DNA from: Cephalothrix simula
Taxonomy: Eukaryota > Nemertea > Palaeonemertea > Archinemertea > Cephalotrichidae
Direction: 5' to 3'
DNA length: 11,504 nucleotides
Assembly (NCBI GenBank): GCA_035591015.1
Contig: JAXIUW010048896.1
Span: 3,226 to 14,729, forward strand
In this document: one piece after another, positions 1 to 9,786 of the stretch
How the letters are laid out: the number at the start of each line of letters is the position of its first letter
How positions within the stretch are numbered: the stretch's first letter is position 1
Program-made: the position numbers and the translations under genes
The notes under the pieces: model-generated
Told to the model about the DNA's origin: nothing
The model's database searches: none
The model's input: the letters and a program-made list of their open reading frames with translations, nothing else

Positions 1-540
1 AATTCACATTCTTCGATGCGCCTTTGCGAGATCGCAAAATCTATCGATGTTGCTTCGATATCCCGCGATGTCGCAGTCATATGGGTAACATCGACACGCC
101 TTTGCGACACCGCTAAATCGCATTAAACTAAATCGCAAAATAGCGTTCTTCGCATGGGGCATAGAGGAAGGGGGCAAAGTAGCGGCGACATCGATGCGCC
201 TTTGCGATGTTACCATAGGATTTAATTAATATAAGCATAATAAATTTGCGATATCGACTTCGACATCGCTTCTGTCCATACCTTTGCTAATGGATAATAC
301 ATGTAGTACATTGTAGATAAAAGTAAAATGTCGAAGCAACGCCTACAAAATATTTGAAATTATAATAAAAATTAGCTAGCACCAAACGCACGGCGATATC
401 GCTGAGATATCCTTGTGCTATCCTTGAGCGAATTCACGGTGATATCGGGGGAATACCCCAGTGTTACTGGGGTTGGAGCAAACGGCTCGGAATTTCGCGG
501 TGAGATCGAACTTGTCCACACCTAGCTATGCCAGCTCGTT
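1..540. repeat. CG-rich block of degenerate repeats
   Basis: Bases 1-215 hold three copies of an ACATCGATGCGCCTTTGCGA-type word (12-29, 88-107, 188-207), spaced 78 and 100 bases. GGTAACATCG (84-93) and CGATGTTACC (205-214) form a 10-bp inverted pair. Bases 388-510 hold three CACGGTGATATCGG-like copies (388-401, 435-448, 496-510). A perfect hairpin ACCCCAGT-gtt-ACTGGGGT lies at 455-473. The block ends about 30 bases from exon 3. The 70-codon minus frame at 4-216 is a by-product. Confidence 0.6.
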
Positions 541-571
541 GTGACGCAACATTGTATTTTAATATACTTAC
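1..571 (-). other. Intron 3 of the furin-like gene, left part missing
   Basis: It starts with the donor GTAAGT just after exon 3 and continues past the window edge. I looked on this strand for the next family motif after WYL (a glycine-rich stretch, then the catalytic Asp region) and did not find it. The segment is almost filled by a CG-rich degenerate repeat block. Confidence 0.8.
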
Positions 572-661
572 CAAATACCACATTTTTGGCCATTTTGGGT
601 CAGAAAAATATAAATCTCTTTTTACTCGTTTTTTAACAACTTGTTGTTCTAACCATTTTAC
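572..661 (-). CDS. furin-like: Furin-like proprotein convertase, coding exon 3 (prodomain end, autocleavage site, start of mature enzyme)
   Basis: The exon is 90 bases, 30 residues, too short to appear as a long open frame. I found it by looking for the expected V-x-W after a phase-0 acceptor. The acceptor reads CTTTTTTAG and the donor is TTG followed by GTAAGT. The peptide begins VKWLEQQVVKKRVKR (residues 86-100), then DLYFSDPKWPKMWYL (101-115). Arg97-Val-Lys-Arg100 fits the RxKR consensus for primary prodomain self-cleavage, giving a prodomain of about 80 residues, close to the furin norm of about 83. The EQQV and DP-K-W/F-P...WYL motifs are family hallmarks. DPKWP with MWY recalls the PC5/PACE4 branch, while WLEQQV recalls furin. 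The catalytic residues lie in later exons outside the window. Confidence 0.93.
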
Positions 662-1194
662 CTAAAAAAGAAAATATAATATTCAAACATTTTCCTACTT
701 TTAAGTTAAAGATTACAGAAGCTTTTTCACATATGCATACAAAATCAGTTTTTTTGAAAAGCATTACCACCCGCGGTCACTTTGATTCAATTTCAAAATA
801 TGAAATATACTGTACATATTTGGGGAAATTTCAAAACTTTTTCAAACATCTTTAAAAAATAACACTAACAGAATCATTAGGGAAAATTGAGAGCTAAATA
901 ATTGACTATTTCGCCTAACTTAATCTCAATTTAACATACATCAAATAGTATGCTTTGCTCTTGGGTAAATAAAACTTTAGAGCCTTTGATTTAGCCCTAT
1001 GTGTTAAATAATATCTTTCCGTGGTAAATCCATTTATTTTGTATATATAGTAGGCCAATTAACTCAGAAATACAGAAAGATTCTGAGTATACTTAATTCA
1101 TACCAAAATGCTTAGCCTTGGAAAAAGGATCGGGAATTTCGGATCATAAAGATTTTCCATTACTAGTAATTTGTAAATGAAGCACAGGAAAATC

Positions 1195-1212
1195 ACAATA
1201 TCATGATATTGT
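1195..1212. repeat. Perfect 18-bp palindrome
   Basis: ACAATATCATGATATTGT has no spacer and lies in intron 2. It is longer than most chance palindromes in AT-rich DNA, but no function is evident. Confidence 0.6.
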
Positions 1213-2120
1213 CTCCACTTGAGGCAGAAATCTATTTTATGTAGTAAATGAAAAAGGCCAACAGAACTCCAACCCAACCTGCTCTACTACCACAGGATCA
1301 AGATAACTTTTGAATCAAATATCAAAAAATCAGATTTTATCAAATGGTAATGTTGTTTTCACACTAATTGATCTGTAATCCGAATGTTTGGGATTAGGAT
1401 TTGACTTGTAAAAAAGCCCTAAGGGTACGAGATTTAATCAATCAAAGCCATGTAACTTTATCCCGAACCGGAAACTAAACAAACAGTCCTTTTTTCTTCA
1501 TTCTTAAGTGACACTCAAAAAATTTTGTCAGAAATCTTATCTTAAGTTGGTTTTTTAGCGAAATAAAAACATATTTCAATAAAAGGAAAACGGAATAAAT
1601 TACGTGTTCTTAATTGATCACCGGGATTATAATTAAACGTGACTTATTTTTAATAATAACCTGAAACCAGCTGAAAATATATGACATTTCACATTTTAAG
1701 TTACCGTGCGTTACCGGTATACAAAAGGTCCAAACTAGTATCCTTTCATTCTTCATACCACTCTGTAGAAATGGCAGGTCTGGAAATGAACTTAAATTGG
1801 ACTATCTTCATGGTTCTTTGTTCGGTACCAAGTCAACTGATCAAGAGGTTAAGGAGACAGGATTCATAGGACAAAATTTTATTGGGTTAGCAATTTAGCA
1901 ATAAATCAGCAGGACAAGCAAAATAATCTAATCATTAAGATAGAATCCCAATCATTCAATCATTTAGGAAGGCAGAAAAGAAATCTTCCGACATGATTTA
2001 ATTTCAACCCTGTCGTTAGAGCAACTTGATGAAGTTTTATTCATTCAAATGAACTTAAAAGCCAAACGATGTATTAAATGGCAACCCAGTTTCCAGATAC
2101 TTTTGGTACGCTAATTTTTT

Positions 2121-2200
2121 GCCAGCCGAGCGGTCAAATGCGCATTCCCTCGAGTAAATATCTGAATTAAGGGCGAGGGTTCGATCCCTGGGTCCGCCGA
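2121..2200 (+). mobile_element. tRNA-like (Leu/Ser type) SINE head or tRNA pseudogene
   Basis: An A-box-like AGCCGAGCGGTC (about 2124-2135) is followed by a perfect B box GGTTCGATCCC (2178-2188). The 54-base spacing suits a type II tRNA with a variable arm. The T stem pairs poorly and no acceptor stem closes, so it is not a working tRNA gene. It lies in intron 2, antisense to the host gene, about 290 bases from exon 2. Confidence 0.55.
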
Positions 2201-2491
2201 GTGCTCTCGGGGTCTCAATCTTCCTTTGCATCAATTATATACGAATATTATAACGCATCCCCCACAAGGAATGCTACCTTTGAATGACACTTTCTGTATC
2301 GGTACATGCTCCGTCAGCAGTTCCAGTTCACAAAGGCATCGCCTGAGCATTTTTGCTAACAAGTAGCTCCTTCATTCCAAAGGTTTTATTTTAGCCTACT
2401 TTTTCAGTTTGTCCTAATTTTAATGAATGACCAACTTCGTACTTTTTCGACAAAGATATATTTATATCAAATATTCACTCAGCGTACTTAC

Positions 2492-2590
2492 TCTTGGTTC
2501 CTGAGATAATTGTATTTGATATGTATCTGACTTTCGAAGGGACCTTTTAGACACTCTTCTGTGAGAAAATTGGTAATAACCAGGAATAAT
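2492..2590 (-). CDS. furin-like: Furin-like proprotein convertase, coding exon 2 (middle of prodomain, internal cleavage site)
   Basis: The exon is 99 bases, 33 residues, phase 0 at both ends. The acceptor is a pyrimidine-rich tract ending TTTCAG before ATT. The donor is AGA followed by GTAAGT, a near-ideal site. The peptide starts IIPGYYQFSHRRVSKRSLRK (residues 53-72) and ends SQEPR (81-85). It aligns with the furin prodomain segment containing YYHF and HRGVTKR. His62 sits where furin has its pH-sensing prodomain histidine. Arg63-Arg64-Val-Ser-Lys-Arg68 corresponds to the secondary cleavage site that releases the bound propeptide in the trans-Golgi. It lies 7.8 kb from exon 1 and joins it cleanly. 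The open frame around it extends further, but those parts are intronic. Confidence 0.93.
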
Positions 2591-3405
2591 CTGAAAGAAA
2601 AAAATTACATTATTAAAGATGCCTTTCTGATTAGGCGAATGTTTTGCAGAAAATCGTGGAGAAAATTCTCGTTCAGTCAATGATTTTTCTTACTCTTCCG
2701 TGAGAGCTATACCATCGTAATCCCAATTTGATGGCACTCATGTCAGAAATGATAACATGATAGTCTATGATAACAGGATAAAAACCTACTAATATGACAA
2801 TTAATATCGTCAGCAATTTCTATAGGTTTTTTGTAAATAGTCTCACATGCTTTATCTCTAGGATAGGAAAAAACTGTCTGTCGAAACTCTTGATGTCAAT
2901 TTTCTTGTTGATTAGTTTTTCATACAGACCTACAAGAATACTCTAATTAAGTCAAATCTACACTAGCGGAAATTAATTAAGCGACAAGGGAGTTGCAGAC
3001 CATCTTATTATCTTGTCAGTCCAAGATAATGATGTCAAAATCCATCCTTGATCATCAAACTTTATACCAAAAGAATAAAATTTATCTTTAAAACCTGGTA
3101 TTGAAATTTTGTCAAAACTCTAAATCTTTGTCTCTAGCTGTAAATGCACTGACACCAATATCTAAATCTGCATCGTCAATAAGATCCGACAACTGAGATT
3201 ATCTCAAGAATTAAACGTATGATTTGCAGCGATTAGGCAATGCTGAAATTATTGGTGAAAGCAAGAATCAATTAATTCCAACCCTTCAACCAATTTCAAT
3301 GACGAAATTGAACTCGATAAAGTCAGGTAAGGTTTAAGATTTATTAAAGATATAGAACTACTTTTTACTTTTTGATATCAGTAAGAAGGTTTCGTTAAGC
3401 CGGAA

Positions 3406-3609
3406 CATGCGATTCGCGTATCCGTAAGTTATAAAATTTTACCAAGTCCTTGCTGTACATCCGGATACACGCGATTCACATGTAAATTCGGAAGTAGCAC
3501 ATCGCGTATCCACAACTGGAGAAAACGCGAGTCAGATATCGGCACATTGGAGAATATGCGACAAGTCGGAGAATATGCACGTCGAAGTCCCGAATCGCGT
3601 ATTCGCATG
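3406..3609. mobile_element. CG-richer palindromic element, about 204 bp
   Basis: CATGCGATTCGCGTATCCG (3406-3424) and CGAATCGCGTATTCGCATG (3591-3609) are imperfect inverse copies. More copies of the CGCGTATCC word occur inside: an inverted CGGATACACGCGATTC (3462-3477) and a direct ATCGCGTATCCA (3501-3512). A direct pair GGAGAATATGC lies at 3549-3559 and 3568-3578. It contrasts with the AT-rich surroundings. The 113-codon minus frame over it is a repeat by-product. Confidence 0.45.
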
Positions 3610-3610
3610 T

Positions 3611-3631
3611 CATTTTGCACGTTGCAAAATG
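3611..3631. repeat. Perfect 9-bp-arm hairpin
   Basis: CATTTTGCA and TGCAAAATG surround CGT. It sits directly against the right end of the 3406-3609 element and may be part of it. Confidence 0.7.
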
Positions 3632-3697
3632 CGTAAACCTATCGACAGTATGTGGTACATAGTGGAAAAAATATACATGCATCACATCCAAATTCAA

Positions 3698-3730
3698 AAC
3701 CGATGCCCAAGGGGAAAAATGACATCGGTT
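3698..3730. repeat. 8-bp inverted repeat AACCGATG / CATCGGTT
   Basis: Perfect arms at 3698-3705 and 3723-3730, with a 17-base spacer. It is close to the CG-richer element and possibly linked to it. Confidence 0.5.
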
Positions 3731-4310
3731 CATATAAATTGGGACCGAGGGGAATAAGATGTTGGTACAAGCAAGAAGCAATTCAAAAGAAAACCTAATC
3801 TGCGGTAATAATATCAAATGGTCACAACTTTAAAAGGGGAATTAAGGGAACTTCATCGATAAATCTCACATTTAATGGCGTTGTCTTGTAAAGGTCTTAA
3901 TTGGTTCTGAAATCTTCATCAGACAAATCTTGCCAATTGATTTACCAATACTACAAGTGTTTGTAGCACTTTAACAGGTGAATAATGTATCCACTATTCT
4001 CTTAGCTACAACCAGTAGTAAAATACTATCAAAGTTTTACCCCCGCCAAAAATCAATAAAATACGACAATGGAACGCATAATTGTTTCACAACACACAAC
4101 CTGACAACCAGAAATAAAACGCAAAATATTGATTAAGTATCAAACTTTTTTTAACATTTGATTAAAACATTTGTCGACATTTGTAGAATCTATATAATAA
4201 AAAAAAATATGAAATAACTGTTGACTATGGATATAAAATTATTCATTAATGTTTTTTAAAAGAAAACCAGCTGTAAATTAGAGTAGCAAGCCATCAATTA
4301 AGCTCGTTTA

Positions 4311-4450
4311 TCAGATTGCCCGTCAGATGGTACTGGCGCTTTTGAGAATAGCTGTTAAAAAGCTGTTCCTTCGGACGGCGAACTCCTTCTGAAACTATGT
4401 TGAGAAACGGCGTCATTGATAATTCCAGGTAGCAATCTGACGGGGTCTGA
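4311..4450. mobile_element. Probable 140-bp MITE with imperfect inverted ends
   Basis: The left end TCAGATTGCCCGTCAGAT (4311-4328) aligns inverted with the right end ATCTGACGGGGTCTGA (4435-4450). The match extends inward to TACTGG on the left and CCAGGTAGC on the right. It lies just left of the 4551-4780 repeats. No target-site duplication is clear. Confidence 0.45.
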
Positions 4451-4550
4451 CAATATATTGAGTGCCTGTGAGCATGGGAGTTAATAATAATAATATTAAT
4501 ATACCCATTGAAATAGTGGTTTTCCGCTGCTTTGTCACTAAAAAGTAATA

Positions 4551-4780
4551 TTTTAGTAGTTATGCCGAGCGAAGCGAGCCAGGAAAATTTTAGATATTTA
4601 AGGGTAAGTTTTAGTAATAATGCCGAGCGAAGCGAGACAAGAAAATTTCAGATATTTAATACCCGAAAAGTGTATCCACAAGGGGTTCAACAAAGTTTAA
4701 TGAGGACTATACTATCTGAAAACGTTGAACCTTTGTCAATAATGCCGAGCGAAGCGACGCAAGAAAACTTTAAGTATTTC
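4551..4780 (+). repeat. Three copies of a 39-base repeat with an ATGCCGAGCGAAGCGA core
   Basis: Copies begin at 4562, 4620 and 4742. Each has the core, then CAAGAAAATTTnAGATATTT with a few changes. Copies 1 and 2 also share TTTTAGTA upstream. The copies read MPSEA-x-QENF, but copy 2 is in a different frame from 1 and 3, so the 97-codon frame here is not a protein. The region between copies 2 and 3 has an 8-bp inverted repeat, GGTTCAAC (4684-4691) and GTTGAACC (4724-4731). Confidence 0.75.
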
Positions 4781-5479
4781 AGATACATGTATATCCAAAA
4801 TATGATAAGGAAAGGCCAACCTTAGTAATTACACTAAGTAGAGCTACTACTTACCAAGAGATACTCCCAGACTAAATTGTCACTTTTGAAGTTTCAGAAA
4901 AAGTAAACATTTATGATTTTTCATTTTTGTACATACATACCAATAAAGATAGTCGAATAAAATTTTTCATGTTAATTTTTGGGGGCCCTACTAGTTCGGG
5001 GGCCCTTGGGCTTTGTCCAATCCTCCCACTCCTCCATTTTACGCCACTGTTATTTCTATCTTCAGCCCACTATCAGGAACAGGAATTTTACAACTTACAC
5101 TCCAGTACATCATAAGAAGTAGCTTTATGATTGTTTTAATCATAAAATAAAACATAAACAATCCCAAAAGATCCCATTGTTATGTATTTCTCCACATTAT
5201 CTCCACTACGGTAATAAAAAATATATCTAACATCACAAACCGGCGTAAAACCTTGTTAACAGCCTCAAATTATCTTTATTTCAAATTTAATTTCAAAATT
5301 TCTGATCCGTTATCAGTATTGACTCAAACAAGACTGAGAAAATTAATCACTCATTGGCTTTTAAATAACTTAAATAGAAAGTGGTAGTCTAAAACAGAAA
5401 CCTTTTCAAAAGAAAATTTAGTCAGTTGAAATATTCTGCGGTACGGGGTACCTTTTTAAGCATGTATGCTCTCTGGATA

Positions 5480-5620
5480 AGCCGACGTGCGTCACTATCA
5501 TCGTTTAATCATCGGCAAGAACATCCTCTGTCGCTGATATCTCAGTTAGAAGACACAAGGGACAAGAATCTTAAGTATCGATGGTGAGGCTCATGACCTT
5601 ACCAACGAGCTACTACAGCC
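5480..5620 (-). mobile_element. tRNA-derived SINE, minus strand
   Basis: On the minus strand TAGCTCGTTGG (5612-5602) matches a polymerase III A box with one base lost. GATTCTTGTCCC (5570-5559) is a decayed B box. They start 42 bases apart, as in a tRNA. The sequence beyond the B box, to about 5480, contains a GATATCAGCGACAGAGG-type body that is not tRNA-like. The 3' limit and target duplication were not determined. Confidence 0.5.
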
Positions 5621-5652
5621 ACTTTTAGGTAAATCATTTAGTGAATATTCAA

Positions 5653-5734
5653 CATTCTCATCGTTCCAAACTTAATTGGTTCACCGATTATGTTCCAATC
5701 TGAAAACCAATTAGAAAGTTTGAATGAAAGAATG
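5653..5734. repeat. 82-nt long imperfect hairpin
   Basis: Arms pair as CATTCT/AGAATG, TCGTTC/GAATGA, AAACTT/AAGTTT, AATTGGTT/AACCAATT and GATT/AATC, with small bulges and a 7-base loop, about 30 pairs in all. It may be a decayed MITE, or a precursor-microRNA-like fold. Nothing here tells them apart. Confidence 0.55.
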
Positions 5735-8080
5735 ATATTTCTGTTTCTAGCAGTAATTTGTCAGAATGGAGATTTACAAATGGATGGGCCTACAAGTGAA
5801 ATACATCATGCAAGTGCAAGAATTTCTTACTAAAGGAGGCGTATAATTACAAAATACCTCTTCAATCATTTTCTTTAATTACATTCTGGAAATATAATTG
5901 GCACTAATAAATAGTCTATAGTAAATTTCAAAATTTTTGGCACCAACCAACTGGGAAAATAAACTAAAAGAATCTACAGCAGTCAGTATGACTATAAAGG
6001 AAAGAAATTTCTAGAGTTTTAATCACACAAGAGCAACTTTTATTAATCTACCTCAACTATTTACTACATCAGACCTATTCTCCCACCAATTTTAGTGGGT
6101 GGTTCCTTCATTTGATATTGGAATCATCATTGTCTAACCTGTCATTTTCAGACATGTTTGTCTCCAAGGTGGGCTGTTCTTTCTTGCCCAAAGATGTAAA
6201 TGAACATATTTTCAACCCACGATTTTTTATTTCGATCTTTTTTCAGATTTCTTTCCATATTTATAGCGAAATCTAACAAGTTTATCTAAATGGCAAAAAA
6301 AGTTAAGAGAACAAAAAAGTGTTAAATTTAATGTTGACTAATACAAAATCAATATTTCTACTAGCTTTTTACAAGAGTGCTGGTGTTTCAGCTTAATTTC
6401 TAATTTAATTCCATACTCTTCTATAGCATAACCATAAAAACATTTATTTAGTACTAATATTGGAAACTTATGTAACGTTTTGGACAGAAATCTAAAATCT
6501 AAAAAGTAAGCTCTTTAATTTATCAGACCGAACTTAAGGTTAAATCAATATAACCCAATGCTTTTATCGTTAATGTAAGATAATATGCATTCAAAGCGAA
6601 AAAATGTTATAATGTGACAAAAATACAAAATATAACAAAGCTACTGATCGCTGAACCTTTTACAATAAATATTTGATCACCACTTTTGGCTCACTTATCA
6701 TGTAGTGCATATGATAAATAAATACAACCACCTATAAACAACTTATTCATAAAAAAATCACGTGGAACAACACCTACACATATACCGTATTACTAATAGT
6801 CACAAAATGACACAAAGTATTGAATGACAATAGGGAAAAATAAGAACTTTTTTTATGAAAAAGTGAAAATGTACAGATAGTTCGAGCTCAAAATTTAGAA
6901 TTAAAGGAACACATGCACATAACCATGGATACCGGTAGCATAAAACTCACATAGAAAAATAACACTCTAGAATCTGATATCATAACACCTGTATGATAAA
7001 AACTGATTAAATTTAACCTAAACTAACATTCTTAGCAACTTCTAAGTTGCAGATTGTTCCACTTCATGTACATTAAAAATTTATATGTTTTCAACAAAAT
7101 TTCACTGACACTGGTAGCTTTACTACAATAAGCATAATACAATAACAGAAACTTTGTAACATACTGACTACTGTGTAACACGCAATTTTAGATCAATTTA
7201 TATTGATAGATAACAAAACACCAAAGACAAACGAACTGCATTTTAACTGTCATTTTAAAATAGAAATGAGGCAGTAATTGATTGTACTAATTATTCCATA
7301 AGAAATTTATCAACAAGTCAGTCATCAGCAAAAAAATATATAAATTGAATTACCGGTAACCATTTTTTTCATCTAATTTGCTTGTCCCAAGAGCCAACCA
7401 AACCTAATAATGAGTGTTTCACAGCTTATTATTATGTGACTAGCGTTAAGGAAGGAATGAAATGAATTACAAACCTATCTTTTGGCAAATGAAAATGAGT
7501 ATGGACACTGCAGAAGAGAAAGTCGATATCGGAAGGTAGAAGGGCCCTTATTCTTGGGCTCCCAAAAGAATGAAATTGATACCGGGTAATATTTTATGGG
7601 TAAGCCTACCAACAGTGGATGTTATGTTGTATGTTGTTTTAAAAGTTTTAAAAGCATTGGCCTTACTGATCCTTACTCAGACAATTAAGCAAAAACATCC
7701 ACTTTCAAATTTCTGCCAGTGAGTGACTGTCTTAAATTATTCTAAACCAACTCAATTTTGGATTTAAAAAAAACCACAGCTGGTTATCTAAAGTATCTTC
7801 CACAATTTTTAATGCTTTTTGTAATATTCACATATTAGACATATGATTATATACATGTATATACAATCTACCATGTGGTGACATATCTATCAATTATACA
7901 TTTTACATTTTCTAAATGAATAAAATCGGCAAATCTGCTTGGCCCAAAATAGAGGCAGAAAGCACTTTATACCAGCATAATTTATTACTATAATTTATCA
8001 AAACTGTAACCTAACTAATAACAATATTGATTCCAGAACAGATGATTCAAAAGAAAAATCAATTACTGGTAAATTATGTG

Positions 8081-8151
8081 TGTCTTTAAGCACTGTAACA
8101 TACATGTCTTCAAAGACCGTATTTTCGACATACATGTCTACAAACACTGTA
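8081..8151 (+). repeat. Three-copy degenerate tandem repeat
   Basis: TGTCTTTAAGCACTGTA (8081-8097), TGTCTTCAAAGACCGTA (8105-8121) and TGTCTACAAACACTGTA (8135-8151) are related copies. The last two are each preceded by ACATACA and lie exactly 30 bases apart. Confidence 0.7.
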
Positions 8152-8254
8152 ATACATATGTATTTTTGCTTACCATACAGTTTAGGAGATGAGGGTCAAC
8201 ATGGTACGTTTACCATCTACATGTGTGATGAAGGTCAGTACCCCTGGATGCTAT

Positions 8255-8287
8255 AGTGTCCTTTTTATAGTATACCGATAGGACACT
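8255..8287. repeat. 8-bp inverted repeat AGTGTCCT / AGGACACT
   Basis: Perfect arms at 8255-8262 and 8280-8287. It lies 24 bases left of one candidate end of the hAT-like element. Confidence 0.45.
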
Positions 8288-8311
8288 GATTGCTGGTAAA
8301 ATATTTACCAC

Positions 8312-8896
8312 CAGGGTGGTCTCATGGGGCAGCTTGGCCCTTTTATATAACTGATAAAATTTCGCACGTCAGCTCAACCACTTTAGCTTTGATAAAAATT
8401 CATGCGGCAGCCTAAGCATATTACCCTGGGATATTCATAGAAACCATAGTGGAAAGTTTGTCAGATTACACAGGTTTGTCCTTCAGAGAAATTTGACAGA
8501 TTCAAATGAGGAATGTCAGATTTTCCGGTAATAGCATATGAGCTGATAAAATTTGTATGAGTTATTGTTGACACATTTACCATGAAATTGTCAGGTGCAT
8601 GGCCACTGTTTCATGATTTTCATTTTCCCTGATTTCCAGAAATATTCACTATGACCTTTTTAAGGGAAAAGTTTAAAAATTTGTTAAAGTTCAAAAATTT
8701 CATTAAAACACAGGAAAACTACTATTTTTTATGCAGTGACAAATTCTGATTACGTAAAAACCCTGGAAGAATAAAAATTCCCTGACTTTGCAATTTTTTG
8801 TGAAATTTCCTGACTTTTCAAGGCTAGATTGAAATTTCCTGACTTTACAGTGACTTTTCCCTGATTTTCAGGTTTTCCAGATGAGTGGCCACCCTG
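8312..8896. mobile_element. hAT-like non-autonomous element (left end uncertain: 8312 or 8592)
   Basis: The right end, read inward on the minus strand, is CAGGGTGGCCACTCAT (8896-8881). Two candidate left ends exist: CAGGGTGGTCTCATGG at 8312-8327, giving 585 bp, and CAGGTGCATGGCCACT at 8592-8607, giving 305 bp with a three-base insertion. Ends beginning CAGGG with a TGGCCA core resemble hAT termini. No 8-bp target duplication is visible for either border. The interior carries several ATTTCCTGACTTT-type repeats and no transposase. A 72-residue minus frame across it is a by-product of the repeats. Confidence 0.5.
8777..8870 (+). repeat. Four interspersed copies of an ATTTCCTGACTTTnCA motif
   Basis: Copies lie at 8777-8792, 8805-8820, 8834-8849 and 8856-8870, with spacings of 28, 29 and about 22 bases. 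A fifth related copy TTTCCCTGATTTCCA lies near 8624-8638. All face the same way, so they are internal subrepeats of the element, not its inverted ends. Confidence 0.75.
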
Positions 8897-9313
8897 AGTG
8901 TTTCTGCGCCAGATAGAAGGCTGCATTTTCAAAATTATGGCATCTAGGAATCTTGCTTTATCTGCCACTGGAAAGGCTCTGTTTGAGCCTTTTTATAGCC
9001 TGTAGCTGAGGTCGAACTAAACAAACAGGCTGAAAAAACAATCCAATTACCAATAATATAATAATCCAGGTACCAGTGCCAGGTAAATAATATTCAAATA
9101 GAGATTTAACCGGTACTAGTGTAAAAGAGATGGGTGTCCAGGGATAAATGTCCCAATACCCAATACATTTTGTATAGGTGATAGTCTGTGACACGAAAGA
9201 AGCTGGTGTTAAATGTTCAGCCTGGGGATTAATACTATACACAGGGACTTAAAAACATAGGGACTCTTAATTCCTATCACAGCATAAGATGATAAGCTAA
9301 GAGAGTGCAAAGT

Positions 9314-9370
9314 GTGCCAGTAGGTGCACCGAATATCGTGCCAGTTAATCGTTCAGGCACCAAATATTGC
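9314..9370 (+). repeat. Two-copy imperfect direct repeat
   Basis: GTGCCAGT recurs at 9314-9321 and 9338-9345. Each is followed by GCACC(G/A)AATAT, the second after a short insertion. Confidence 0.5.
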
Positions 9371-9786
9371 GACATAAGTCTTTATGTTAATTTTGAATGC
9401 CATATTAACAAAACATTTTTTTGATCAGCAGAAAAGGTCACCCATGTTATTAACTCTTACGAATTGTCCTTATTCCTGATGAAGTGAATGAGTGTTAAGT
9501 ACATACTTACTTACTGCCAATACCATGTACAATTTCTTGGCATTCTGATTTAGGCAAATCTCTCTCAGTTGTACCTAAAACTAGGCCAGGGTAGAGGAAA
9601 TTTTATTCCGGGTACAGCTGATTTTGTATTACAACTAAAGTGTTCCACGATATTTATTGGCCGTCAATTTAAATTCTTATACTAAGTACATTACAAAATT
9701 CTTGTATGTTACAATGAATGACCCGACAAAGGCATAATTTTGACTTCATATTGAATCAAAAATATCATCATGCTAACATAAATAAA

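Larger units (their letters stand above)
662..2491 (-). other. Intron 2 of the furin-like gene
   Basis: This 1830-base intron runs from GTAAGT (2491 downward) to CTTTTTTAG (ending 662) and joins EPR to VKW in phase 0. It contains a plus-strand tRNA-like SINE head near 2121-2200 and some short palindromes (1062-1088, 1195-1212). The rest is featureless AT-rich sequence. Confidence 0.88.

Noticed and set aside
1131-1146. DPKFP-like peptide on the minus strand, resembling the furin motif after the cleavage site
   Set aside because: It lacks the upstream VxWxxQQ and RxKR motifs and the downstream WYL, and it has no acceptor. The true motif is in exon 3 at 572-661.
2121-2200. Functional tRNA gene
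   Set aside because: The B box is good, but the acceptor and T stems do not pair.
3007-3030. 9-bp hairpin ATTATCTTG / CAAGATAAT, and similar ones at 1062-1088, 5124-5146 and 7848-7863
   Set aside because: They are perfect but short and AT-rich, and several are expected by chance in this length and composition.
3476-3817. 113-codon minus-strand open frame
   Set aside because: It overlies the palindromic repeat element. The peptide repeats follow the DNA repeats and show no domain or splice context.
4532-4825. 97-codon plus frame with MPSEA-x-QENF twice
   Set aside because: The first codon is TTG-type, the repeat copies fall in different frames, and the frame is explained by the DNA repeat.
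4980-5010. Direct repeat GGGGGCCCT (two copies)
   Set aside because: It is short and isolated. The 62-codon frame around it has no support as a gene.
8081-8151. CRISPR-like array
   Set aside because: There are only three diverged copies with irregular short spacing in a eukaryotic intron.
8750-8968. 72-codon minus frame with repeated KSGNF
   Set aside because: It is a translation of the internal CCTGACTTT subrepeats of the hAT-like element.
8958-9242. 94-codon minus frame with a hydrophobic stretch
   Set aside because: There are no recognisable motifs or splice sites. The hydrophobic run is what AT-rich DNA commonly gives.
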